Shown piece after piece: positions 1 through 5,364 of a DNA stretch of 5,456 bases (its first letter is position 1; every line of letters starts with the position of its first letter). The position numbers and the translations under genes were made by a program. Under the pieces are notes generated by a model. It made no database searches and was not told the origin of the DNA. It saw only the letters and a program-made list of their open reading frames with translations. The DNA is taken from contig CAKREJ010000113.1 of assembly GCA_934317185.1 (NCBI GenBank), positions 1 to 5,456 of the forward strand, read 5' to 3'. Source of the stretch: an uncultured Anaerobutyricum sp. (GTDB lineage Bacteria; Bacillota; Clostridia; Lachnospirales; Lachnospiraceae).

Positions 1-362
1 TCTCCACGCATCGCATCCGCCAGTGTATTTCCCTTTTCGATGCTCGTCAAAACCTGTGCGATCGACCTTTTTAACTTTTTATTTTCCGTCTGTTCCTCCA
101 GCATCACCAATGCTTCCTTCATAGCAACACCGGCTTCTAAAATGCTGACGAACTGTCGGCAGAATACGGAAAGATCACGAGGCTTTAGCTTCCTGCCAAA
201 CGACGTATTAACATCAAACTGCCTGCTCTGTTCTTCTAAAGAAAGAATGACATACCCATCCTTTTTTAAGAACGCTTTGGCACCCTCTTTATTCGCCGCT
301 TCCAGCTTACCACGCTTCTCTTTCCCTGATTTATCTGCCACGATATAGAAATAACCTGGCAT
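1..362 (-). CDS. pilC: Type IV pilus platform protein PilC (GspF/T2SSF family), N-terminal part, cut by window edge
   Basis: This is the start of an inner-membrane protein that forms the platform on which the pilus motor ATPases act, moving pilin subunits into and out of the fibre. I translated it by hand: 120 whole codons are present, beginning MPGYFYIVADKSGKEKRGKL. Residues 1-45 match the short N-terminal segment common to PilC/GspF, with a YxY-like start, a G-K-L-E-A step and an L-x-x-x-G-Y-x-I-L pattern. The first T2SSF domain begins near residue 62 with RDLSVFCRQFVSILEAGV, the family's most recognisable stretch, which is usually read as R-x-L-x-x-F-x-R-Q-x-x-x-L-x-x-G. Full family members are about 350-400 aa, so roughly two thirds lie beyond the left edge. 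The ATG at 362-360 is preceded by a good AGGAAGG site (370-376, 7 nt spacing). It lies 38 nt downstream of pilT and is surely co-transcribed. The family is clear. The pilC name rests on the pilB-pilT context. Confidence 0.88.
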   Translation of the reverse strand, partial: MPGYFYIVADKSGKEKRGKLEAANKEGAKAFLKKDGYVILSLEEQSRQFDVNTSFGRKLKPRDLSVFCRQFVSILEAGVAMKEALVMLEEQTENKKLKRSIAQVLTSIEKGNTLADAMRG

Positions 363-378
363 CTTTCTTCCTTCCTAT

Positions 379-410
379 ACAAATCTATACAAAAACAAAT
401 CTATACAAAA
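379..410 (-). repeat. Exact 16-bp tandem duplication covering the pilT stop codon
   Basis: On the minus strand the unit TTTTGTATAGATTTGT occurs twice head to tail without a mismatch (410-395 and 394-379). The pilT stop codon TAG (403-401) is inside the first copy. The following ATAG then makes a third partial TTTGTATAG, ending just before the pilC ribosome binding site. The duplication adds 16 nt to the pilT-pilC gap and leaves both reading frames untouched. Replication slippage is the simplest origin. Confidence 0.9.
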
Positions 411-1462
411 TTAACCTTTTTATTCATTGCGACAGGATCTTGTGCATAGCTGATTGCCATCTCCCCGTCAATCATACGACGCATATACAGATCATACAGT
501 GCATCGTCCATCATCTGCATTCCGAGACGCTTGCTCGTCTGAATGACCGAGGCAATCTGGAATGTCTTCCCTTCACGGATGAGATTTCGAACCGCATTAT
601 TGGCAAATAATACTTCTAAGGCAGCCACCCTGCCATTCCCATCTAAACGCTTCAAAAGCTGCTGAGATACGACACATTCTAATACGGCAGCAAGCTGGAT
701 GCGTACCTGTTGCTGCTGATCTGGCGGGAATACATCAATAATTCGGTCAATGGTCTTGTCTGCTCCAATCGTATGAAGGGTAGATAAGACCAGATGGCCT
801 GTCTCCGCAGCAGTAATTGCTGTTGAGATCGTTTCTAAATCTCTCATCTCTCCTACTAAGATGACATCCGGATCTTCTCTTAGTGCGGCACGTAATGCCT
901 TCGCATAATTCTCCGTATCACTGCCGATCTCTCTTTGATTCACAATAGACTTATCATGTCTGTGCAAATATTCGATCGGATCTTCCAACGTAATGATATG
1001 GTCTGCCCGGGTGCGGTTAATGACCTGAATAAGAGAGGCAAGCGTTGTGGACTTACCGCTTCCGGTCGGTCCGGTTACAAGGACAAGTCCTCTTCTTTTC
1101 TCCGTCACTGCGACAACCTCCGGGGGAAGTCCAAGCTTTTCCGGCTCCGGAATGTCAAATGGAAGTGCCCGCATAACGCTTGCAAGTGTTCCTCTTTGCT
1201 TAAATACATTCACACGAAAGCGTCCGACACCGGGGATTGCATGGGCAAAGTCCGTCTGTCCTGTTTTCTCCAGCTCTTCTTCATGTCTTTTATCTAATAA
1301 TGGTAAAATCAGGTTCTTCACATCATCCGGCATCAGCTTCTCTTCGCCCTCTGTATATAGCACACCATCAATACGATAATTCGGTGCTCTGCCAACAGAA
1401 AGATGAATATCAGAAGCTTTAGACTCTACCGAACGAATGAGGATTTCATTTAAATCATACAT
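401..1462 (-). CDS. pilT: Type IV pilus retraction ATPase PilT
   Basis: This cytoplasmic hexameric ATPase disassembles pili at the PilC platform and so drives retraction, twitching movement or surface pulling. At 353 aa it has the usual PilT length (about 340-370). Residues 1-100 form the N-terminal PAS-like half, with the typical opening L-x-x-x-V-x-x-x-A-S-D-I-H-L and an R-I-D-G strand at 30-33. The ATPase core shows Walker A GPTGSGKST (131-139), Asp box ITLEDPIE (157-164), Walker B region DPDVILVGEMRD (197-208, catalytic Glu 205) and His box TGHLVLSTLHT (221-231). The C-terminal VRNLIREGKT (291-300) matches the AIRNLIRE signature needed for retraction in studied PilT proteins, and GMQMMDDAL follows at 314-322. 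These separate it from PilB, as does the lack of an N-terminal MshEN domain and of zinc cysteines. The ATG at 1462-1460 has an AGGAG site 7 nt upstream (1474-1470). It starts 33 nt after pilB and is very probably in the same transcript. Confidence 0.96.
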   Translation of the reverse strand: MYDLNEILIRSVESKASDIHLSVGRAPNYRIDGVLYTEGEEKLMPDDVKNLILPLLDKRHEEELEKTGQTDFAHAIPGVGRFRVNVFKQRGTLASVMRALPFDIPEPEKLGLPPEVVAVTEKRRGLVLVTGPTGSGKSTTLASLIQVINRTRADHIITLEDPIEYLHRHDKSIVNQREIGSDTENYAKALRAALREDPDVILVGEMRDLETISTAITAAETGHLVLSTLHTIGADKTIDRIIDVFPPDQQQQVRIQLAAVLECVVSQQLLKRLDGNGRVAALEVLFANNAVRNLIREGKTFQIASVIQTSKRLGMQMMDDALYDLYMRRMIDGEMAISYAQDPVAMNKKVNFV

Positions 1463-1495
1463 ACTATCGCTCCTTAAGTTTTCGAATGTCCAGCT

Positions 1496-3193
1496 TTACT
1501 CATAAGAAGCTTTCAAAAGCTCCTCAATAGAAGTAATACCTGCAAGAACATCACGGATACCGTTCTCTCGAAGCGTCCGCATCCCGTTCCTTTTTGCTGC
1601 ACGAATGAGGTTCTTTGAATCACTGCCTTCTGCAATGAGTCTTCGAAGCTCCTCATTCATTTCCATAATTTCAAAGATACCCTTTCTTCCATAATAGCCG
1701 GTATCATTACAAAGCTTACAGCCTCCCGGTTCATAAATCTCTACCGTCTCTTCTTCGGAAAAATACATCAGCCGCTTCTCCTCTGGCGTTGCAAGACGCT
1801 TCCTTCGACAATGCGGACAAAGCTTTCTTACAAGACGCTGTGCGATCACTCCTACGACAGAATCTGCTAACATATATCGTTCTACTCCCATATCTACCAT
1901 TCTGTCAAGGGTTCCTGTCGCATTATTCGTATGTAAGGTAGATACGACCAGATGGCCTGTAATGGATGCCTGTACTGCAATGGATGCTGTTTCACTGTCA
2001 CGAATCTCTCCAATCATGATAATGTCCGGATCCTGACGAAGAATCGAACGAAGTGCTGTCGCAAATGTAAGATTTACCTTGTTGTTAACCTGAATCTGAT
2101 TGATTCCTTCTAATGCTGCCTCTACCGGATCTTCTACCGTAACAATATTCACTTCATCTTTATTCAGCTCAGAAAGAGCAGTATAGAGTGTTGTGGACTT
2201 ACCACTTCCCGTCGGCCCGGTCACAAAAATGATTCCATGTGGATGAGACATCATATGATCAAATCTTGCCAGCTCATCCGGAGCAAATCCCAGCTCCTTC
2301 TTATCCTTCGTCAGATTCACTTTAGAAGAGATTCTAAGAACAAGCTTCTCTCCGTATACCGTAGGCACAGTAGAAACCCGGACATCATATTCCTGTCCGT
2401 CGATCACAAGAGATAATCTTCCGTCCTGTGGCTTTCTCTTTTCTGCGATATCCATACCACCCATAATCTTGATACGAGTGGAGATCGCCGGAAGCAGACT
2501 GCTGTCATATTCCATTCGGGTACATAACGCACCGTCAATACGATAACGGACACGCACTTTATTCTCTAAGGCTTCAATATGTATATCACTGGCTCTTTGT
2601 CTTACCGCCTGCTCTAATATAGACCGGACAAGCTGAACGATCGGTGCATCATTAATCTCACTGTCATCTGCTGTCACGGCAACACTTCCACGAAGCTGTG
2701 CTCTCTCTCTTGTAAAACGATTCACCGCATCAATGTTCTCTGCCTCACTGTAATTCCGGTCAATCGCCGCTGCTACCTCTCTTCTTGTCGCAATATATGG
2801 CTCAATCTGCATATTCGTCACGATCGCAACATCATCGATTGCCTCCATATCAAGCGGATCTGCCATTGCAAGATGAAGAATGTTCGCATTATAGGGATCT
2901 ATCTCAAAAGGAAAGACCATATATTTCTTAAGCAGCCTGACATCTACGAGATTCTTTATCTCAGCAGGTACAGTAAGACCACGAAGCTGTACCGACTTAA
3001 GCCCCATCTGTGCTTCTAAGGCACGAGCGATCATCTCTTCTGTAATGAAACCTTCCTCAACAAGAATCTCACCAATCTTCTTATTCGTACCCTTTTGCAT
3101 CTGCAATGCCTGCGTAAGCTGTTCTTTGGTCAGTACGTTCTGCTCAATCAGTAAGTCACCTAATCGCAGTCGGTTCCGTCGTCTTAATGCCAT
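1496..3193 (-). CDS. pilB: Type IV pilus assembly ATPase PilB (GspE family) with N-terminal MshEN domain
   Basis: This cytoplasmic hexameric ATPase powers pilus extension with PilC. Its 565 aa is normal for PilB. Residues 10-62 hold two 24-residue MshEN motifs separated by five residues (10-33 RLGDLL...LQMQ; 39-62 KIGEIL...LEAQ), the arrangement that binds cyclic di-GMP in MshE-type proteins. The N-terminal domain runs to about residue 150. After a linker the core begins with APIVQLV and ASDIHIE (201-207). It shows Walker A GPTGSGKST (326-334), Asp box VTVEDPVE (351-358), Walker B region DPDIIMIGEIRD (388-399, Glu 396) and His box TGHLVVSTLHT (412-422). Two zinc-type CxxC pairs follow (Cys 459/462 and 492/495), as in PilB/GspE. 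The ATG is the only sensible start, because an in-frame TAG lies 18 nt upstream (3214-3212). Its ribosome binding site is weak (AAAGAGAGAAG, no AGGAG), so translation may be modest. It is first in the pilB-pilT-pilC operon. A GspE role is the alternative, but adjacent pilT favours a pilus. Confidence 0.96.
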   Translation of the reverse strand: MALRRRNRLRLGDLLIEQNVLTKEQLTQALQMQKGTNKKIGEILVEEGFITEEMIARALEAQMGLKSVQLRGLTVPAEIKNLVDVRLLKKYMVFPFEIDPYNANILHLAMADPLDMEAIDDVAIVTNMQIEPYIATRREVAAAIDRNYSEAENIDAVNRFTRERAQLRGSVAVTADDSEINDAPIVQLVRSILEQAVRQRASDIHIEALENKVRVRYRIDGALCTRMEYDSSLLPAISTRIKIMGGMDIAEKRKPQDGRLSLVIDGQEYDVRVSTVPTVYGEKLVLRISSKVNLTKDKKELGFAPDELARFDHMMSHPHGIIFVTGPTGSGKSTTLYTALSELNKDEVNIVTVEDPVEAALEGINQIQVNNKVNLTFATALRSILRQDPDIIMIGEIRDSETASIAVQASITGHLVVSTLHTNNATGTLDRMVDMGVERYMLADSVVGVIAQRLVRKLCPHCRRKRLATPEEKRLMYFSEEETVEIYEPGGCKLCNDTGYYGRKGIFEIMEMNEELRRLIAEGSDSKNLIRAAKRNGMRTLRENGIRDVLAGITSIEELLKASYE

Positions 3194-3253
3194 CTTTCTT
3201 CTCTCTTTCCGCTACAAAGCTACCTATTGTAAATATTATAAATCCTTGCTCGC

Positions 3254-3300
3254 AAAAAGGCTGCATTAGAAATCTTGCCTGATTTAAATGCAGCCTTTTT
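3254..3300 (-). terminator. Strong bidirectional terminator-like hairpin in the pilB leader (possible attenuator)
   Basis: AAAAAGGCTGCATT (3254-3267) pairs perfectly with AATGCAGCCTTTTT (3287-3300), a 14-bp stem. Inside it a second 5-bp stem, AAATC/GATTT (3270-3274/3281-3285), closes a 6-nt loop. The GC-rich part, GGCTGC/GCAGCC, is followed by five T on either strand, so it has intrinsic terminator form in both directions. No gene on either strand obviously ends here. On the minus strand it sits between the predicted pilB promoter and pilB, about 60 nt before the start codon, as an attenuator would. On the plus strand it could stop antisense transcripts leaving the pilus operon. The structure is seen directly; its role is inferred. 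Confidence 0.8.
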
Positions 3301-3310
3301 ACTTTATCAT

Positions 3311-3338
3311 TTTACGGCTATATATTTACGGCTATATA
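3311..3338. repeat. Exact 14-bp tandem duplication in the pilB leader
   Basis: TTTACGGCTATATA occurs twice head to tail (3311-3324 and 3325-3338), and TTT at 3339-3341 continues the period. It lies between the predicted pilB promoter and the leader hairpin. The minus-strand RNA therefore carries two copies of TATAGCCGTAAA in front of the hairpin. It may be a slippage product or a pair of binding sites. Confidence 0.9.
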
Positions 3339-3378
3339 TTTGATATGATTATTTTCTACCTTTTAACTATCTATTTAA

Positions 3379-3408
3379 AATTTAGCATATGCCATATTTA
3401 GTTGTCAA
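3379..3408 (-). promoter_or_regulatory. Predicted sigma-A promoter of the pilB-pilT-pilC operon
   Basis: Read on the minus strand, a perfect -35 TTGACA (3408-3403) is followed after 18 nt by TAAATT (3384-3379, four of six consensus bases) with TGC directly before it, which forms an extended -10. Transcription would begin near 3372, giving a leader of about 178 nt before pilB that includes the tandem duplication and the hairpin. A partial palindrome around GCATATGC (3378-3399, 9 of 11 pairs) overlaps the -10 and spacer. No other minus-strand site in this region pairs a good -35 with a good -10. Confidence 0.6.
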
Positions 3409-3475
3409 TTACAAATTCGAAAAAATGGATAATTTACTCATCATTCTTTCTTAGGCAAATTAAATTAGAAATTTA

Positions 3476-3504
3476 TTGATTTTACCGCCTATCTATACGA
3501 TAAT
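3476..3504 (+). promoter_or_regulatory. Predicted sigma-A promoter of the yhdT-panF operon
   Basis: TTGATT (3476-3481) and GATAAT (3499-3504) are separated by the optimal 17 nt. They match the consensus at four and five of six positions. The start point would be near 3511, giving a 46-nt leader that holds the dyad at 3508-3527 and the yhdT ribosome binding site. This is the best plus-strand promoter in the intergenic region. Confidence 0.6.
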
Positions 3505-3507
3505 ATT

Positions 3508-3527
3508 TCTGTCAGATATCAGACAGA
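3508..3527. promoter_or_regulatory. 20-bp dyad at the yhdT-panF start point, candidate operator
   Basis: TCTGTCAGATATCAGACAGA equals its reverse complement except for one pair (A3514/A3521), giving 9 of 10 matched pairs. It begins 4 nt after the -10 and covers the predicted start point, where a bound repressor would block transcription. I do not recognise the site as that of a known regulator family. In RNA it could form only a 6-bp stem, so a DNA-binding role is more likely. Confidence 0.55.
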
Positions 3528-3544
3528 GATCTAATCTTTTAAAT

Positions 3545-3551
3545 AAGGAGG
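3545..3551 (+). promoter_or_regulatory. Ribosome binding site fixing the yhdT start
   Basis: A perfect AAGGAGG lies 5 nt before the ATG at 3557. It decides for this start over an in-frame TTG at 3476, which would add 27 residues, lacks a ribosome binding site and falls inside the predicted promoter. Confidence 0.9.
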
Positions 3552-3556
3552 CAGTT

Positions 3557-3823
3557 ATGAAAAAATTAACGAAACAGGAGAAACACGAGCAATGTATCCG
3601 TGAAATCCGTGGGACACTGATCGTAGTCGCCATTTGCTGTATATGGCATATCGCCAGTGCATTTTTACTCAACGGAACCGGTCTCTACTTTTTAGGTATG
3701 CCTGCATGGTTTAGTGTATCTACTTCAGGCACCATCGTACTATCTCTTCTTGGGGTATGGTATTTATTAAAGTATGTATTCATTGACTTTGAATACGATG
3801 ATGAAGAAAGGGAGGAGGAATAA
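3557..3823 (+). CDS. yhdT: YhdT family (DUF997) small membrane protein
   Basis: The product is an 88-aa membrane protein of unknown molecular role, found next to panF. The sequence shows a basic, polar N-terminus (1-18), a first membrane segment at about 19-39 (GTLIVVAICCIWHIASAFLL), a connecting loop with GMPAWF (47-52), a second membrane segment at about 56-76, and a strongly acidic tail ending DDEEREEE. From memory, E. coli YhdT is similar in size (about 80 aa), with two membrane segments, a GxPxWF loop and an acidic tail, and it also lies directly upstream of panF. The pair is thus kept across distant phyla. A role in assembly, stability or modulation of PanF is plausible but not shown here. 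The codons of the acidic tail also form the ribosome binding site of panF. Confidence 0.88.
   Translation: MKKLTKQEKHEQCIREIRGTLIVVAICCIWHIASAFLLNGTGLYFLGMPAWFSVSTSGTIVLSLLGVWYLLKYVFIDFEYDDEEREEE
3809..3818 (+). promoter_or_regulatory. panF ribosome binding site inside the yhdT 3' end
   Basis: AGGGAGGAGG lies 7 nt before the panF ATG and is read in yhdT as part of the codons for its terminal acidic residues. With the stop codon only 2 nt from the panF start, the two genes are probably translationally coupled. Confidence 0.85.
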
Positions 3824-3825
3824 TC

Positions 3826-5313
3826 ATGTCTTTTGATCAAAAAATAATTCTTGCTATTTTTGTTATCTACCTTGCTTTAAATGCAATTATCGGCATCGTA
3901 TTCAGCAAGCGGCAGGGAAGGAAACAAAATGTATCTTCCGAGAAAAAGTTCTTTATCGGCGGAAGAAATATGAATGGCCTGCTTTTAGCTATGACAACAA
4001 TGGCAACCTACACCTCGGTAAGTTCCTTTATATCCGGTCCGGGTGCAGCAGGTCTTACTTATGGATATGCACAGGCATGGATTGCTACGGTACAAGTTCC
4101 GGTTACTTTTTTAGTTTTAGGGGTACTTGGTAATAAACTGGCAATGGTTTCAAGAAGAACCGGTGCGGTTACGGTTGTCGGCTATCTGAAGGCACGCTAT
4201 AAAAGTGATGCTTTAGTTATCATTACCAGCTTACTTATGGTCGCCTTTTTTATGGCACAGATGATCGGACAGTTTACCGGTGGAGCAACTTTGATTTCTT
4301 CTATTACCGGACTTGATCATGTGACTTCCCTGCTGATTTTCGGGGCAGTTGTTATTATTTATACCGCTTTTGGAGGATTTAGTGCCGTTGCCATCACTGA
4401 TACGATTCAGGGAATCATTATGTGTATCGGTACGTTTCTGTTTATTTTCTTTGTGTTAAAGGCCGGCGGCGGACTTGCCGGAATTGATGCAGGACTTGCG
4501 AAGAATCTTCCCGGTGTATACGATGACCTTTTTTCTGTATATACTCCCGGCACTCTGCTTAGTTTCTGGGTTCTGGTCGGTTTTGGTACTCTGGGGCTTC
4601 CACAAACGGCTGTCCGTTCGATGGGATTTAAAAATACAAAGAGTCTTCATTCTGCTATGTGGATCGGTGCTATTACCTGTAGTTTTATTATTGTCGGTAT
4701 GCATATGGCCGGAACCTGGGCAGGTGCATTAGTAGATACCAGTAATCTTCCAACCTCTGATTACTTTATTCCATACATTGTTCAAAAGATTATGCCGGTA
4801 GGTCTTGCCGGAACCTTCCTTGCCGCTCCTATGGCCGCTGTTATGTCTACGGCTGACTCCCTCCTGATTCTTGCGTCTGCAGCAATCGTCAAGGACTTAT
4901 GGCGTAACTATGTTATAAAAGATGACCCGGTCAAAATAGCTTCCTACAACAAAAATGTCGGAAAGTTAAGCACGCTTATTACCTTTGCATTCGGTATTAT
5001 CGTTATTGTACTTACGATTAACCCACCGGACATCATTTTCTTCCTGAACCTGTTTGCCTTAGGCGGTCTGGAATGTAGCTTCTTCTGGCCACTGATTGGT
5101 GGATTGTTCTGGAAAAAGGGAACAAAGCAGGCCGCAGTCAGCAGCTCTCTCGGTGCCGCTGCAACCTATATATTTTCTTATTATAATGTACACATTGCAG
5201 GAATTAATGCTGTCGTATGGGGACTTCTTGCCGGAGCGATCCTGTACTTTGCAGTAGGAAAAGCAACCTGCAAAAATGGACTCGATGCAGATATTATTAA
5301 AAACTGCTTCTAG
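3826..5313 (+). CDS. panF: Sodium/pantothenate symporter PanF (SSS family)
   Basis: PanF imports pantothenate (vitamin B5), the precursor of coenzyme A, together with sodium across the cytoplasmic membrane. It is 495 aa against about 483 in E. coli, so complete, with the many hydrophobic segments expected of the 13-helix SSS fold. Recognisable PanF blocks are FFIGGRNMNG (42-51), LLAMTTMATYTSVSSFISGP (53-72) followed by GAA, IYTAFGGF (178-185), DTIQG (192-196), SFWVLVGFGTLGLPQTAVR (246-264), GMHMAG (291-296), FLAAPMAAVMSTADS (331-345) and NLFALGGLE (408-416). They line up in order with E. coli PanF as I remember it. Ser341-Thr342 stand where SSS transporters place hydroxyl residues of the conserved sodium site. 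The ATG at 3826 follows an excellent ribosome binding site. It is second in the yhdT-panF operon, under the promoter at 3476-3504. No canonical terminator follows, but a long inverted repeat spans the stop codon. Related SSS carriers of other substrates are possible; the block order and yhdT make PanF much the best fit. Confidence 0.95.
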   Translation: MSFDQKIILAIFVIYLALNAIIGIVFSKRQGRKQNVSSEKKFFIGGRNMNGLLLAMTTMATYTSVSSFISGPGAAGLTYGYAQAWIATVQVPVTFLVLGVLGNKLAMVSRRTGAVTVVGYLKARYKSDALVIITSLLMVAFFMAQMIGQFTGGATLISSITGLDHVTSLLIFGAVVIIYTAFGGFSAVAITDTIQGIIMCIGTFLFIFFVLKAGGGLAGIDAGLAKNLPGVYDDLFSVYTPGTLLSFWVLVGFGTLGLPQTAVRSMGFKNTKSLHSAMWIGAITCSFIIVGMHMAGTWAGALVDTSNLPTSDYFIPYIVQKIMPVGLAGTFLAAPMAAVMSTADSLLILASAAIVKDLWRNYVIKDDPVKIASYNKNVGKLSTLITFAFGIIVIVLTINPPDIIFFLNLFALGGLECSFFWPLIGGLFWKKGTKQAAVSSSLGAAATYIFSYYNVHIAGINAVVWGLLAGAILYFAVGKATCKNGLDADIIKNCF

Positions 5314-5364
5314 GATGTTTTTCAAAAACTCCTTTATACTGTTGTTTAATATAATATCTGCATC
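5284..5364. repeat. 14-bp perfect inverted repeat spanning the panF stop codon
   Basis: GATGCAGATATTAT (5284-5297, inside panF) is exactly complementary to ATAATATCTGCATC (5351-5364). After a 2-nt bulge, four more A-T pairs are possible. The interval is 53 nt and can hold a smaller stem, AAAAAC/GTTTTT (5299-5304/5317-5322). In panF mRNA this could fold into a long hairpin protecting the 3' end. It lacks a following T run, so it is not a standard terminator. It could also be two inverted protein sites. Confidence 0.7.

Larger units (their letters stand above)
3194..3556. other. Divergent intergenic region between pilB and yhdT-panF, no gene seen
   Basis: This AT-rich stretch of 363 nt separates the pilus operon (minus) from the pantothenate operon (plus). 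I found no open frame with a ribosome binding site and a plausible protein. From left to right it holds the weak pilB ribosome binding site, a terminator-like hairpin (3254-3300), a 14-bp tandem duplication (3311-3338), a minus-strand promoter candidate (3379-3408), a featureless AT-rich part (about 3409-3475), a plus-strand promoter (3476-3504), a dyad operator candidate (3508-3527) and the yhdT ribosome binding site (3545-3551). Confidence 0.85.

Noticed and set aside
40..348. Plus-strand open frame of 102 codons
   Set aside because: It lies antisense to pilC, whose translation matches the GspF/PilC family. The plus frame has no ribosome binding site and no family-like pattern.
935..1422. 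Several plus-strand open frames across pilT
   Set aside because: They are antisense to the conserved Walker A region and N-terminal half of pilT, overlap each other, and show low-complexity Ser/Pro-rich translations typical of shadows.
1496..3193. Similarity between the ATPase cores of pilB and pilT as a duplication
   Set aside because: They are ancient paralogues of the secretion ATPase superfamily. The shared Walker and His boxes are expected and do not indicate a recent duplication.
3235..3240. TATAAT on the minus strand close to pilB
   Set aside because: There is no -35 element at 16-18 nt (that position is the hairpin stem) and no TGn extension. It remains a possible weak start but is not listed as a promoter.
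3425..3454. Nine-codon plus-strand frame MDNLLIILS, like a leader peptide
   Set aside because: No ribosome binding site before it, and it lies upstream of the better yhdT promoter, so it would probably not be in that mRNA.
4456..5325. Minus-strand and second plus-strand open frames within panF
   Set aside because: All overlap the well-conserved panF frame. The one starting at 5325 uses TTG with AAGGAG only 3 nt away and encodes nothing recognisable.
5350..5355. TATAAT on the plus strand after panF
   Set aside because: No -35-like hexamer at 16-18 nt and no TGn. It lies in an AT-rich inverted-repeat arm, so chance is a good explanation.
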